Shown here: one piece after another, positions 38,401-46,992 of the stretch
Position numbering within the stretch: the first letter of the stretch is position 1
How the letters are laid out: each line of letters opens with the position of its first letter
Assembly (NCBI RefSeq): GCF_000375585.1
Contig: NZ_AQWP01000007.1
Span: 177,472 to 241,471, forward strand
Reading direction: 5' to 3'
Length of the DNA: 64,000 nucleotides
Source of the DNA: Sinorhizobium meliloti 4H41
Lineage (GTDB): Bacteria > Pseudomonadota > Alphaproteobacteria > Rhizobiales > Rhizobiaceae
Position numbers and translations under genes: made by a program
Notes under the pieces: model-generated
Databases searched by the model: none
What the model saw: only the letters and a program-made list of their open reading frames with translations
Told to the model about the DNA's origin: nothing

Positions 38401-38509
38401 TGTCATGCGCGATCATGCGCTCGATCGCATAATGGGTCTTGCCGGTATTGGTGGGTCCGAGCACCGCGGTCACGCCGCGGCCGCTCAGGATCATGGATTG
38501 AAAAGACAA
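35432..38509 (-). CDS. SUV3-like DExH RNA helicase
   Basis: A 1025-residue superfamily 2 helicase. Motif I is GPTNTGKTHYAIE near residue 18, motif II IDEVQLAGDLERG, motif V DAIGMGLN and motif VI QVAGRAGRH. The TNTGKT P-loop with DEVQ resembles mitochondrial SUV3, the degradosome helicase. The middle region (about 330-800) is alpha-helical and conserved. The tail from about 820 is low complexity: first Ala/Glu/Thr-rich (AAETETAGTAAAETPAAETE), then Gly/Arg/Gln/Lys-rich, and finally SPFAKLAALKEQMKK. Such tails bind RNA or protein partners. A role in RNA turnover is inferred. Confidence 0.9.
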   Translation of the reverse strand: MSFQSMILSGRGVTAVLGPTNTGKTHYAIERMIAHDSGVIGLPLRLLAREVYTRLVEKVGHHNVALITGEEKIAPHRARFSVCTVEAMPRETTASFVAIDEVQLAGDLERGHIFTDRILHLRGRGETLLLGAATMRPILEYLLPGITVVERPRMSQLLYAGSKKITRLPNRSAIVAFSADEVYAIAELIRRQRGGAAVVLGALSPRTRNAQVALYQEGDVDYLVATDAIGMGLNLDVDHVAFAQDRKFDGYQYRNLNPAELAQVAGRAGRHVRDGTFGVTGRVDPFDEELVHRIESHEFDPVRVLQWRSKALDFSSLKALKKSLEAAPAVSGLARALPAVDQQALEHLTRYPEIVDVATASERVEKLWEACALPDYRRITPAQHADLISTIYADLVRHGTVNEDFMAEQVRRADHTDGEIDTLSARIAQIRTWTYVSNRPGWLADPTHWQEKTREIEDRLSDALHERLTKRFVDRRTSVLMKRLRENAMLEAEISVNGDVFVEGHHVGQLAGFRFTLAAGSEGTDAKAVQGAAHKALALEFEARAARLHAAGNGDLALSSDGLVRWLGDPVARLTASDHVMRPRVILLADDQLQANAREHVLARIERFVNHHISTVLKPLDDISRAEDLEGLAKGLAFQIVENLGVLFRRDVAEDVKSLDQESRASIRRYGVRFGAYHIFLPALLKPAPAELITLLWALKNDGLDKPGYGELIPMLAAGRTSVVTDPSFERTFYKLAGFRFLGKRAVRIDILERLADLIRPLLQWKPGTSPRPEGAYDGRRFVATTSMLSILGATPDDMEEILKGLGYRADAVPAEEAAAFLASQNGDTASAEEAGASVADAGVEAEAADAPAAETETAGTAAAETPAAETETETEAAVDTATATTPAAPASDDAAAPAEPEAPVEAKPVLLWRPGTRQDNQRQGGRQGEQRRGGQRHGQTEGREGGRRQAPHGKSQGKPWEGKPQEGKGSEGRPGGQRKDRGDRHDRNKSSPSKFEGRPPRKEKPIDPDSPFAKLAALKEQMKK

Positions 38510-39234
38510 GGTCTCGATCCCGGACAGTCTCTACAGCACCGCGCTTCCTTGGTCGCGCAAAGCTCGCTGCAGTGCTGATTTGGCGTATGTATTATCCTTA
38601 AAACGGCTCCGATTTAAGGAACACGTATGGTGAGCCGGCGCGCGTTCACGCTCCGGCGGGAAACAGATGCCTATGCGGCATGCCAAACGCAAGGGTTCAC
38701 GGGGAATAAATGCACCAAACGGCCAACCATATCTTGCGGCTCCCCTTTCAACTGCAGTTCAGGATTCTGGAACAGCGACGGAACGAATCAGAGACGAATC
38801 GCTGACTCCCGCTGATTCACTTTATGTTCACGGCTATATATAGATATCAACATCTAGTTACGCACCAGATGCTGAATCCAAGGGAGGATCACCCCTCAGA
38901 AGCTGCCGATCGGCTTCGGCTGTCGTCACTGCAGCCTTTGACCACGCAAAGGATTCCGAATCCAAGAGTCTGGAAAGATTGAAAAATTTTAACGGGATTC
39001 GCCGCCGATCGGCCGAGTCCGGAAATAGGAATCGCTTCACAGACACCCGCTCCTGCCCGGGAAGAGCGACGCCGACTCGCCCGGAGGAACGTTTTCCCCT
39101 TTCGTTCGCCACAACATCTAGTGGCACCTGTAGAGATCGGGGGGCGGCTTCAGGATGGACACGGATGCGAGATCGAAGGGCAAAACGAATCCGGCGCCCC
39201 GAAGGGCGCCGAAAAAAGCCGCAGGCACCACGCC
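38510..39234. other. 725-base intergenic region, no gene recognised
   Basis: This is the longest gene-free stretch. It contains an inverted repeat (38595-38620), an AT-rich patch (GGCTATATATAGATATC near 38832-38848) and an 11-base direct repeat CAACATCTAGT at 38848-38858 and 39112-39122. A 62-codon frame at 38627-38815 begins MVSRRAFTLRRE but has no support. A GGCGCCC hairpin at 39192-39211 follows phbB but lacks a T-run. Confidence 0.5.
38595..38620. promoter_or_regulatory. Inverted repeat upstream of the helicase gene
   Basis: Perfect 8-base arms, TCCTTAAA (38595-38602) and TTTAAGGA (38613-38620), with a 10-base spacer. It lies 86 bases upstream of the helicase start. It may be an operator or belong to a dispersed rhizobial motif; I cannot decide. 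Confidence 0.45.
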
Positions 39235-39960
39235 TCAGGCGAAGTACTGGCCCCCATTGGCCGAAATCGTCGAGCCGGTGATGAAGCCCGCGTCGTCGGA
39301 AGCGAGAAACACGACGCAGCGTGCCACTTCCTCCGGCTCGCCCAGGCGTCCCACCGGTATCTGCGGAATGATCCGCTCGTTGAGCACCTTTTCCGGAACG
39401 GCGCGCACCATCTCGGTGCCGATATAGCCGGGGCAAATCGCGTTGACGGTGATCCCCTTCGCCGCCCCTTCCTGGGCCAGCGCCTTGGTCAGGCCGAGAT
39501 CGCCGGCCTTGGCGGCGGAATAGTTCACCTGGCCCATCTGCCCCTTCTGGCCGTTGATCGACGAGATGTTGACGATGCGCCCGAAACCGCGGTCGCGCAT
39601 GCCCGACCAGACCGGATGCGTCATGTTGAACACGCCGGTGAGATTTGTGCCGATCACTTCGCCCCACTGTTCCGGCGTCATCTTGTGGAACATGGCGTCA
39701 CGGGTGATGCCGGCATTGTTGACGAGGATGTCGACCGGTCCGAGGTCCGCCTCGACCCTGGCGATGCCATCGACGCAGGCCTGATAACTCGATACGTCCC
39801 ATTTGTAGACGGGAATGCCGCTTTCCTGCTCGAAGGCCTTGGCCCTCTCGTCATTTCCGGCGTAGTTTGCGGCCACCTTGTAGCCCGCAGCCTTCAACGC
39901 CACGCAAATTGCGGCGCCAATGCCGCGGGATCCGCCCGTTACCAGTGCTACCCTGCTCAT
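39235..39960 (-). CDS. phbB: Acetoacetyl-CoA reductase
   Basis: A 241-residue short-chain dehydrogenase that reduces acetoacetyl-CoA to 3-hydroxybutyryl-CoA with NADPH for polyhydroxybutyrate. Motifs are TGGSRGIGAAI (NADPH site), NNAGITRD, SSINGQKGQMGQVNYSAAKAG (Ser, Tyr, Lys) and CPGYIGTEMV. The ATG at 39960 (MSRVALVTGG) fits the known 241-residue length. It lies 117 bases after phbA in the same direction. Confidence 0.96.
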   Translation of the reverse strand: MSRVALVTGGSRGIGAAICVALKAAGYKVAANYAGNDERAKAFEQESGIPVYKWDVSSYQACVDGIARVEADLGPVDILVNNAGITRDAMFHKMTPEQWGEVIGTNLTGVFNMTHPVWSGMRDRGFGRIVNISSINGQKGQMGQVNYSAAKAGDLGLTKALAQEGAAKGITVNAICPGYIGTEMVRAVPEKVLNERIIPQIPVGRLGEPEEVARCVVFLASDDAGFITGSTISANGGQYFA

Positions 39961-40077
39961 ACTCGCCTCCCGCTCGGTTGATTCAAATTCGCAAAAGCAC
40001 ACCCCTGCAGCCCGGCGAGCCCGGGCCGCTGATTTCCATCGTCTGATCCGAAACTTGCCCGCATTGCAGGCGGCCGG

Positions 40078-41259
40078 TTACAGGCGTTCCACGCACATGG
40101 CGACGCCCATGCCGCCGCCGATGCACAGGGTGGCAAGCCCCTTGGAGACGCCGCGCCGCTTCATTTCGAAAAGAAGCGTGTTCAGCACGCGGGCACCGGA
40201 GGCACCGATCGGATGGCCGATGGCGATCGCTCCGCCATTGACGTTGACGATCGAAGGATCCCAGCCGAGGTCCTTGTTGACGGCGCAGGCCTGAGCCGCG
40301 AAAGCCTCGTTCGCTTCCACGAGCTCGATGTCGGCGACCGACCAGCCGGCTTTTTCGAGGGCCTTGCGCGATGCGGGGATGGGGCCGGTGCCCATGATCT
40401 GCGGGTCGACGCCTGCCGTCGCCCAGGAGACGATGCGGGCAAGCGGCTGGATGCCGCGCCGGGCCGCCTCGGCCTCGGTCATCAAGAGCGCCGCGGCGGC
40501 GCCGTCGTTGAGACCCGAAGCATTGCCCGCGGTCACGGTACCTTCCTTGTCGAAGGCCGGGCGGAGCTTTGCGATCGAATCGAGCGTGGCACCGTGGCGG
40601 ATGTACTCGTCCTGATCCACGGTTACGTCGCCCTTGCGCGTCTTCACGACGAAAGGCACGATCTCGTCGGCAAAACGCCCGGCCTTCTGGGCCGCTTCCG
40701 CCTTGTTCTGGGAGGCAAGCGCGAATTCGTCCTGTTCCTCGCGCGTCAGCTGCCATTTTCGCGCAACGTTCTCGGCGGTGATGCCCATGTGGTAGCCGTA
40801 GAAGGCATCCGTCAGGCCGTCCTTGATCATCGTGTCGATCATCTTGTAGTCGCCCATCTTCACGCCGCCGCGCAGGTGCGCGCAATGCGGCGCCATGGAC
40901 ATCGACTCCATGCCGCCGGCAACGATGACCTTCGCATCGCCGGTTGCGATCTGCTGCATGCCGAGCGCCACGGCGCGCAGGCCCGAGCCGCAAAGCTGGT
41001 TCATGCCCCAGGCGGTCTTTTCCTGCGGGAGGCCGGCCTTCATCGCCGCTTGCCGTGCAGGATTCTGCCCCTCGCCCGCCGGCAGCACCTGGCCGAGGAT
41101 CACCTCGTCCACCTCGCCCGCTTCGACGCCCGCCCGCTCGAGCACCGCCTTGATGGCGGCCGCGCCCAGTTCGTGCGCGGGAGTGTTGCCGAAGGCGCCA
41201 TTGAAGGAGCCGACGGCCGTGCGGGCCGCGCTGGCGATGACGATCGAGGGATTGCTCAT
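40078..41259 (-). CDS. phbA: Acetyl-CoA C-acetyltransferase (beta-ketothiolase)
   Basis: A 393-residue thiolase that condenses two acetyl-CoA to acetoacetyl-CoA, the first PHB step. The acyl-Cys is in [11 protein letters not shown] near residue 88, the second-site motif is [19 protein letters not shown] (His near 348), and the proton-transfer Cys is in [10 protein letters not shown] near 378. It is divergent from phaR and upstream of phbB. Confidence 0.96.
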   Translation of the reverse strand: MSNPSIVIASAARTAVGSFNGAFGNTPAHELGAAAIKAVLERAGVEAGEVDEVILGQVLPAGEGQNPARQAAMKAGLPQEKTAWGMNQLCGSGLRAVALGMQQIATGDAKVIVAGGMESMSMAPHCAHLRGGVKMGDYKMIDTMIKDGLTDAFYGYHMGITAENVARKWQLTREEQDEFALASQNKAEAAQKAGRFADEIVPFVVKTRKGDVTVDQDEYIRHGATLDSIAKLRPAFDKEGTVTAGNASGLNDGAAAALLMTEAEAARRGIQPLARIVSWATAGVDPQIMGTGPIPASRKALEKAGWSVADIELVEANEAFAAQACAVNKDLGWDPSIVNVNGGAIAIGHPIGASGARVLNTLLFEMKRRGVSKGLATLCIGGGMGVAMCVERL

Positions 41260-41332
41260 GGGACGTTCCTCATATTTGCTTTGCCTGATGGAGGCAGACT
41301 GGCAAAGGGAGGAGCGCGAGTCAAACGGCTAG

Positions 41333-41346
41333 TTGCACTGCCGCAA
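41333..41346. promoter_or_regulatory. Candidate PhaR-binding palindrome
   Basis: TTGC-ACTGCC-GCAA (41333-41346) lies in the 222-base region between phbA and phaR, and a related GCCGCATTGCACAA lies at about 41389-41402. PhaR proteins bind TGC/GCA-rich palindromes upstream of phasin and phaR genes. The site is a guess from motif type and position. Confidence 0.35.
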
Positions 41347-41481
41347 AAGCTTCACGGTGACTTGTCGGCGCCTGTTCGCAGCTGCGTCGCCGCATTGCAC
41401 AAAGAGATTGTCAGTGGCGCTCTTTTGCGGATACTCTGAAAAATACAATAAAGACGGGACCATGGGTAAGAGGAGACCCTG

Positions 41482-42060
41482 ATGGGGAAAAACGAAGGCC
41501 AGATCGTCATCAAGAAATACGCGAACAGGCGCCTCTACAATACCGGTACGAGCACTTACGTGACCCTCGACGACCTGGCTGTCATGGTGAAGAGGGGCGA
41601 GGACTTCATCGTGCAGGATGCCAAGTCCGGCGAAGACATAACCCATTCCGTGCTGACGCAGATCATCTTCGAGCAGGAGTCGAAGACCGGCAACACGCTT
41701 CTGCCGATTTCCTTTCTCCGCCAGTTGATCTCCTTTTATGGCGACCAGATGCAGATGGTCGTACCGAGCTATCTCGAGCACTCGATGCAGGCCTTCACCG
41801 AACAGCAGGCGCAGATGCGCGAGCAGATCACCAAGGCCTTCGGCGACACGCCGATCGGCAAGAACCTGAAGGTGCCGTTGCAGCTCGTCGAGGAACAGGT
41901 CCGGCGCAACACCGAAATGTTCCATCAGGCCATGCAGATGTTTTCGCCCTTCATGGCCGCCCCGCCGGCCAAGGAAACCAGGAAGGCCGAGGCGAAGGAC
42001 ATCGACGAACTGAAGGAACAGCTTCGCGCCCTTCAGACGAAACTGGACAATCTGGGCTGA
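41482..42060 (+). CDS. phaR: Polyhydroxyalkanoate synthesis repressor PhaR (AniA)
   Basis: A 192-residue regulator. The PHB accumulation DNA-binding domain is IVIKKYANRRLYNTGTSTYVTLDDLAVMVKRGEDFIVQDAKSGEDIT (about 9-55), followed by the PHB-binding region SYLEHSMQAF...MFHQAMQMFSPF and a C-terminal coiled coil (KDIDELKEQLRALQTKLDNLG). It senses PHB granules and adjusts carbon flow and phasins; in S. meliloti the homologue is also known as AniA. It is divergent from phbAB. Confidence 0.95.
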   Translation: MGKNEGQIVIKKYANRRLYNTGTSTYVTLDDLAVMVKRGEDFIVQDAKSGEDITHSVLTQIIFEQESKTGNTLLPISFLRQLISFYGDQMQMVVPSYLEHSMQAFTEQQAQMREQITKAFGDTPIGKNLKVPLQLVEEQVRRNTEMFHQAMQMFSPFMAAPPAKETRKAEAKDIDELKEQLRALQTKLDNLG

Positions 42061-42097
42061 ACTTCCGCGATGCTTCTCCGTGATGGCAGGGGATCCA

Positions 42098-42152
42098 GCC
42101 CCTCACCCCGCTTGCAGGGAGAAGGTGGGCGGCAGGCCGGATGAGAGGCGCG
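42098..42152. repeat. RIME-like palindromic repeat
   Basis: CCCCTCACCCCGCTTGCAGG then GAGAAGGTGGGCGGCAGGCC followed by GGATGAGAGGCGC, another copy of the element near 1676. It sits between the convergent phaR and rpmF genes. Confidence 0.65.
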
Positions 42153-42176
42153 CTCGTCCAAGCCATCAGACGCACC

Positions 42177-42207
42177 AAAAGAAAAAGGGCCGGCAATGCC
42201 GACCCTT
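42177..42207 (-). terminator. Intrinsic terminator of rpmF
   Basis: On the minus strand GGGTCGGCA-T-TGCCGGCCC (42205-42187, one G-T wobble) is followed by TTTTTCTTTT. It starts about 28 bases after the rpmF stop. Confidence 0.85.
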
Positions 42208-42233
42208 CGAACTTCATCCGCAGGCGGAAACGC

Positions 42234-42419
42234 TTATGCGCTTTCCTTCGGCGTCAGGACCTGGCGGCCGCGATACATGCCGGTCTTCAGGTCGATATGA
42301 TGCGGGCGGCGCAGTTCGCCGGAGTTCTTGTCTTCGATGTAGGTCGGAGCCTTGAGGGCGTCAGCGGAACGGCGCATGCCACGCTTGGACGGGCTCGTTT
42401 TTCTTTTCGGTACAGCCAT
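42234..42419 (-). CDS. rpmF: 50S ribosomal protein L32
   Basis: A 61-residue L32 starting [23 protein letters not shown]. The Cys residues of zinc-type L32 are absent ([14 protein letters not shown] instead), the usual Zn-free alphaproteobacterial form. The ATG at 42419 is preferred over one 4 codons upstream. It is transcribed away from the gst gene with its own terminator. Confidence 0.96.
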   Translation of the reverse strand: MAVPKRKTSPSKRGMRRSADALKAPTYIEDKNSGELRRPHHIDLKTGMYRGRQVLTPKESA

Positions 42420-42581
42420 TTCATTCTCCACTTATCGGGCAAAACACTGTTCAGCAGCCGAAAATGGCCGGGTCAAACAGATGTCGATCTCGGAATTTCG
42501 CGCGCTTATACATGTCGAACCGCACTTTGACCAGTCCCCGCGCGCAAATTTTCGACTCCCCGCGGGAAGCCTCGATCCGCT

Positions 42582-43229
42582 TCAGGCCTCGTCCTCCGGC
42601 ACGATCCAGGGTTCGGCTCTTGCGGCCTCCTCCCACCTGCGGAAGGCCGGATGCGCCTTGACGGCGTCCATATAGGCGAGCGTCGCCGGGTCCGTCACGA
42701 GCTCATAGGTTTCGAAACGGTTGACGACCGGGGCGAACATCGCGTCGGCCGCGGTGAACCGGCCGAAAAGGAACGGTCCCCCTGATCGCTCGACCGACTC
42801 CCGCCAGATCGTCTCGATCCGCGCCACATCCACACTGACGCCATCCGGCAGAGCGATCGACTTTCTCGGCCGGCGGATATTCATCGGGCAGGCGCCGCGC
42901 AGCGCCCGGAAGCCGGAGAGCATCTCCATCGAGTAGCTGCGCGCACGGGCACGATCCGCGCGCTCCTCCGGCCAGAGACCCGCATCCGGGAAAAGCTCCG
43001 CCGCGTATTCGATGATCGCGAGCGACTCCCAAACGCGGTTTTCGCCATGGTGGAGCACCGGAACGCGCCCTGTCGGCGAGATTTCGCGGAACCGCGGATT
43101 GCCGGCCGCGAAATCGAAGGGAATAACGACATCCTCGAACGGAATGCCGCAAGCCGTGAGCGCGAGCCAGGGGCGCATCGACCAGGACGAATAGTTCTTG
43201 TTGCCGACATAGAGGACGAGCTTGGTCAT
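42582..43229 (-). CDS. Glutathione S-transferase family protein
   Basis: A 215-residue GST-fold protein. The N-terminal thioredoxin-like domain starts KLVLYVGNKNYSSWSMRPWLAL, where the Ser-Ser-Trp-Ser region is the expected glutathione activation site, followed by GRVPVLHHGENRVWESLAIIEYAAE with the cis-Pro and the Glu-Ser gamma-glutamyl contact. The C-terminal helical domain has PFLFGRFTAADAMFAPVVNRF. It is cytosolic; the substrate is unknown. It is preceded by mtgA in the same direction after 72 bases. Confidence 0.92.
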   Translation of the reverse strand: MTKLVLYVGNKNYSSWSMRPWLALTACGIPFEDVVIPFDFAAGNPRFREISPTGRVPVLHHGENRVWESLAIIEYAAELFPDAGLWPEERADRARARSYSMEMLSGFRALRGACPMNIRRPRKSIALPDGVSVDVARIETIWRESVERSGGPFLFGRFTAADAMFAPVVNRFETYELVTDPATLAYMDAVKAHPAFRRWEEAARAEPWIVPEDEA

Positions 43230-43301
43230 GATCTGTCTCCGCTGAAACCGAGGGCAGACTTGCCACATCGGCACCGGACAAACCAATGAATTGGTTTCAT
43301 C

Positions 43302-44090
43302 TTATTCATAAAGGCAGGTGATGTAACCGCCGGAGCGGCTGGCACGGCGCTCGATCACGCCGGCGAGGCGCCTGAGACCGCGCCCCGGCTTTCCCGCATT
43401 GCGGTCGATCGGGTTGGGCAGCGAAACGGCGAGGAGAGCGGCCTGCCGGCGCGAAAGCTTCGCCGCCGAAACGCCGAAATGATGACGGGCGGCGGCCTCG
43501 ATCCCGTAGATGCCCTCGCCCCATTCGGCGACGTTCAGGTAGATCTCCATCAGGCGCCGCTTGCTCCAGACGAAATCGGCTGCGATCGCCAGCGGCAGTT
43601 CCATCGCCTTGCGCACGAAGGAGCGGCCGTTCCAGAGGAACAGGTTCTTGACCGTCTGCATCGGGATCGTGCTGGCGCCGCGCGTCTGTTCGCCGTCGAG
43701 CGCGTCCTCGACGACACCACGCATCTGCGCCCAATCGATGCCGGCATGAGCGCAGAACTGCCCGTCCTCCGACATCATCACCGACTGGACGAGCACCGGC
43801 GCGATATCGTCGAATTCCACCCACTGCCGGTCATAGCCCCGCAGCAGCACGAGGTCGCGCAGCATCAGTGTCGAGACCGGGTGAATGAACTCCAGAAGAT
43901 AGAGGCCGATCAAGGCATAAGGCAGGATGAGAACAGAGAGGACGACGAGAACGAGCCGACGCCGCCACGAGCGCCACGTCCTGCGCGTGGCTGCCCGGCG
44001 ACCGGCGGGCAACTCCGCCTCCTCGCGTTCTTCCGAAACGATCTCCACGCCCCGTCCGTCCACCTCTTTTCCGCCCGCCTCTTGTCCCAT
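43302..44090 (-). CDS. mtgA: Monofunctional biosynthetic peptidoglycan transglycosylase
   Basis: A 262-residue GT51 enzyme that polymerises lipid II into glycan chains. A single N-terminal membrane helix ([23 protein letters not shown], about 46-68) anchors the periplasmic domain. The catalytic Glu is in [13 protein letters not shown] (usual EDxxFxxHxG), and [25 protein letters not shown] and [15 protein letters not shown] are the other four GT51 motifs. No transpeptidase domain follows, hence monofunctional. Confidence 0.95.
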   Translation of the reverse strand: MGQEAGGKEVDGRGVEIVSEEREEAELPAGRRAATRRTWRSWRRRLVLVVLSVLILPYALIGLYLLEFIHPVSTLMLRDLVLLRGYDRQWVEFDDIAPVLVQSVMMSEDGQFCAHAGIDWAQMRGVVEDALDGEQTRGASTIPMQTVKNLFLWNGRSFVRKAMELPLAIAADFVWSKRRLMEIYLNVAEWGEGIYGIEAAARHHFGVSAAKLSRRQAALLAVSLPNPIDRNAGKPGRGLRRLAGVIERRASRSGGYITCLYE

Positions 44091-44239
44091 TCACCCTCTC
44101 ATATGCGATGGCGAGCGAAAGTTGAACGGCCTTTCTCGCAAAAGGCAAGGCTCTGCAGCGCCGTCGTCCCCGGACCGGCCCTGTGCGCGCGACGCAAAAC
44201 CCCGTTGAAAGCCGCTCCGCCGCATGTCAAAGAGCCTCT

Positions 44240-45154
44240 ATGACAGACGAAAGATCATCCTTTCCGGCGCGCCTCAGGACCAACGCGGCCGCAGTCGAAG
44301 CGCTGCTCGAGACGTTGCTCGGCCCGACCGTGGGCGTGGGCGAAATCGCCCGCCCGGAAAACCTGCTCGGCGCCATGCGCCATGGCGTGCTCAACGGCGG
44401 CAAGCGGCTGCGGCCTTTTCTCGTCGCCGAAAGCGCGGCCCTCCTCGGCGGCGATGCGGAAGCGGCGCTCAGAACAGGCGCCGCGCTCGAATGCATCCAC
44501 TGCTATTCGCTCGTCCATGACGACCTTCCGGCCATGGACGACGACGACATGCGCCGCGGAAAGCCGACGGTGCACGTCGCCTTCGACGAGGCGACGGCGA
44601 TCCTCGCGGGCGACAGCCTGCTGACCTTCGCCTTCGACATCATCGCGGCGCCGGAAACGGCGCTCTCCGACCGCCAGAAGACGACGCTCGTGCTGGCGCT
44701 CGCGCGCGCAGCGGGGCATGGCGGCATGGCCGGCGGTCAGGCGCTCGACCTTGCCGCCGAAAAGAGTGCTCCCGACGAAGCGGGCATCGTCCTCTTGCAG
44801 TCGATGAAGACGGGGGCCCTCATCCGCTTCGCCTGCGAGGCGGGCGCAATCATCGCCGATGCGCCGGCAGAGGACCGCCGACGCCTGCGCGCCTTCGGAG
44901 AGAAGATCGGCCTCGCCTTTCAGCTCGCCGACGACCTTCTCGACCTCACCGCCGATGCAGCAATCGTCGGCAAGGCGACCGGCAAGGATGCGGCACGGGG
45001 GAAGGGTACGCTTGTCTCCCTGCACGGCCAGCCCTGGGCCGAGCGCCGGCTCGAAAGCCTGGTGGCCGAGGCGGAAGGCCTGCTCGAACCCTACGGGCCA
45101 AGCTCGGCGATCCTTACCGAAACCGCCCGCTTCATCGCCAATCGCAGGAACTGA
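44240..45154 (+). CDS. ispA: Polyprenyl synthetase (farnesyl diphosphate synthase type)
   Basis: A 304-residue trans-prenyltransferase joining isopentenyl diphosphate to allylic diphosphates. The first aspartate-rich motif is [17 protein letters not shown] near residue 85 and the second DDLLD near 232, with GGKRLRPFL at the N-terminus. The residues before the first motif ([11 protein letters not shown]) suggest short products (C15, IspA-like). The ATG at 44240 is chosen by alignment. hisC starts 4 bases after its stop, an unrelated pairing. ispG of the same pathway lies 11 kb downstream. Confidence 0.92.
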   Translation: MTDERSSFPARLRTNAAAVEALLETLLGPTVGVGEIARPENLLGAMRHGVLNGGKRLRPFLVAESAALLGGDAEAALRTGAALECIHCYSLVHDDLPAMDDDDMRRGKPTVHVAFDEATAILAGDSLLTFAFDIIAAPETALSDRQKTTLVLALARAAGHGGMAGGQALDLAAEKSAPDEAGIVLLQSMKTGALIRFACEAGAIIADAPAEDRRRLRAFGEKIGLAFQLADDLLDLTADAAIVGKATGKDAARGKGTLVSLHGQPWAERRLESLVAEAEGLLEPYGPSSAILTETARFIANRRN

Positions 45155-45158
45155 GCTC

Positions 45159-46214
45159 ATGAGCAAATTCTGGTCGCCGATCGTGGCCGCGCTGAAACCC
45201 TACGTTCCCGGTGAACAGCCGCGCATGGCCGATCTCGTCAAGCTCAACACCAATGAGAGCCCCTATGGGCCCTCGGAAAAGGCGCTGGAGGCGATCCGGG
45301 CGGCGGCGGACACGGATCTCCGCCTCTATCCGGATCCCGTCGCTCTCGGGCTGCGGGAGACGATCGCCGCGCGCCACAAGGTATCGGTCGGGGAGGTCTT
45401 CGTCGGCAACGGTTCCGACGAGGTCCTGGCACACGCTTTCGCCGCGCTGCTGAAGCACGACGGGCCGCTGCTTTTTCCGGACATCTCCTACAGCTTCTAC
45501 CCGACCTATGCGGGCCTTTTCGGCATCGAGGCGGTGGAGGTGCCGCTCGACGCCGCATTCCGCATCGACATCGCCGATTATCGCCGTCCCGCGGGCGCGG
45601 TCATCCTGCCGAACCCGAACGCCCCCACCGGCATCGGCCTGCCGCTTGACGATATCGAAAGGCTGGTGGCCGAGCATCCCGATCAGCCGGTGGTGATCGA
45701 CGAGGCCTATATCGATTTCGGCGGCGCATCCGCAATCGCGCTCGTTCCGAAATACGACAACCTGCTCGTCGTTCAGACCTTCTCCAAGTCACGCGCGCTG
45801 GCCGGCCTGCGCGTCGGCTTCGCGATCGGCCAGCGCCCGCTGGTCGAGGCGCTGGAGCGCGTCAAGGACAGCTTCAACTCCTATCCGCTCGGACGCACCG
45901 CCCAGGCGGGTGCAACGGCTGCGATGAAGGACGAGGCATGGTTCGAGGCTACCCGCGGCAAGATCATCGCCTCGCGGGCGAAGCTGACGAGCCAACTCGA
46001 AAAGCGCGGCTTCGAGGTCCTGCCGTCGCAGGCAAACTTCGTCTTCGCCCGCCACCCCCGACATGCGGGCCGGACGCTGGCGGCGAAACTGCGCGAAAGG
46101 GCTGTGATCGTCCGCCATTTCGCCAAGCCCCGAATTGCGGATTTCCTGCGCATCACCATCGGCACCGACGCGGAATGCGCCAAGCTGGTCGCGGCACTCG
46201 ACGAGATTCTGTAA
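45159..46214 (+). CDS. hisC: Histidinol-phosphate aminotransferase
   Basis: A 351-residue PLP-dependent aminotransferase. [14 protein letters not shown] near the N-terminus, [20 protein letters not shown] and the PLP-lysine motif [18 protein letters not shown] are the HisC hallmarks. It converts imidazole-acetol phosphate to histidinol phosphate, and related copies also serve aromatic amino acids. Rhizobia have several HisC paralogues, so whether this is the main one cannot be told. It begins 4 bases after ispA. Confidence 0.95.
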   Translation: MSKFWSPIVAALKPYVPGEQPRMADLVKLNTNESPYGPSEKALEAIRAAADTDLRLYPDPVALGLRETIAARHKVSVGEVFVGNGSDEVLAHAFAALLKHDGPLLFPDISYSFYPTYAGLFGIEAVEVPLDAAFRIDIADYRRPAGAVILPNPNAPTGIGLPLDDIERLVAEHPDQPVVIDEAYIDFGGASAIALVPKYDNLLVVQTFSKSRALAGLRVGFAIGQRPLVEALERVKDSFNSYPLGRTAQAGATAAMKDEAWFEATRGKIIASRAKLTSQLEKRGFEVLPSQANFVFARHPRHAGRTLAAKLRERAVIVRHFAKPRIADFLRITIGTDAECAKLVAALDEIL

Positions 46215-46233
46215 GGCAGCACAGAATTGGGTG

Positions 46234-46252
46234 CTGCAGCAAAATGCTGCAG
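46234..46252. promoter_or_regulatory. Perfect CTGCAGCA palindrome after hisC
   Basis: CTGCAGCA-AAA-TGCTGCAG (46234-46252) lies 20 bases after the hisC stop and 77 before the LysE ATG. There is no T-run. It may be a hairpin or an operator for the exporter. Confidence 0.4.
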
Positions 46253-46328
46253 GTGGTTACGGCCAACCTCCCATTGGCATCAACGGGGGCCTCGGCTACT
46301 GTCCCCGCAAGGACAATCGGACGCCGTC

Positions 46329-46970
46329 ATGCTGGACCTTACGCCCTATCTGCCGCAGCTCCTCGTCGCCTGGACGGCCTATGTCATCGCCGTTGCCTCG
46401 CCGGGGCCCGCGGTTCTGGCGATCATCGCCACCTCGATCAGCCGGGGGAGAAGCGCAGGCCTCGCGCTCGCCTTCGGCGTGCTGAGCGGCAGCTACACCT
46501 GGGCGATGCTGACGGCTTCCGGCCTGTCGGCCCTGATCCGGACCTATGGCCAGGCGATCATCGTCCTGAAGATCGCCGGCGCCTGCTACCTGTTCTGGCT
46601 TGCCTATAATGCGCTGAGAGCGGCGATGCGGGGCGACGCCCGACCGTCCGCCCTTCGTGTGCCCCCGACTTCCTCGCTGAAGAAGCTTTACCTCAAAGGC
46701 CTCGGGATCCACCTGACCAATCCGAAGGCGATCTTCGCCTGGATGATGCTGGTTTCGCTCGGAATGCCGGAGGGAGCGCCGGTCGGCGTCACCGCCGCCT
46801 TCATCGTCGGCTGCATGCTGATCGGTCTCGTGACCTTCTGCGGCTTCGCGATCGTCTTCTCGCTCGCGCCGGTCCATCGGGCCTATCTGAAATCGCGGCG
46901 GATCATCGAGAGCCTGATGGCGGGCTTCTTCGCCTTTGCCGGCTTCAAGCTTTTGACGGCGCGGCTTTGA
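46329..46970 (+). CDS. LysE/RhtB family amino-acid exporter
   Basis: A 213-residue membrane protein with about six helices. The family signature near the N-terminus is SPGPAVLAIIATSISRGRSAGLALAFGVLSGS (about 24-55), and KGLGIHLTNPKAIFAWMML is the usual central motif. It exports an amino acid or small metabolite whose identity is unknown. The ATG at 46329 is preferred because the conserved N-terminal helix follows. It converges on the accessory carbohydrate locus 22 bases downstream. Confidence 0.92.
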   Translation: MLDLTPYLPQLLVAWTAYVIAVASPGPAVLAIIATSISRGRSAGLALAFGVLSGSYTWAMLTASGLSALIRTYGQAIIVLKIAGACYLFWLAYNALRAAMRGDARPSALRVPPTSSLKKLYLKGLGIHLTNPKAIFAWMMLVSLGMPEGAPVGVTAAFIVGCMLIGLVTFCGFAIVFSLAPVHRAYLKSRRIIESLMAGFFAFAGFKLLTARL

Positions 46971-46992
46971 TTGGAGCTCCTGCCCGGCGATT

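Noticed and set aside
38627..38815. 62-codon frame beginning MVSRRAFTLRRE
   Set aside because: It has a Tat-like looking start but no twin-Arg signal hydrophobic core, no ribosome site and no recognisable family.
39190..39215. Terminator after phbB
   Set aside because: A CGGCGCCC/GGGCGCCG hairpin exists, but the T-run lies on the wrong side for phbB, so it is not called a terminator.
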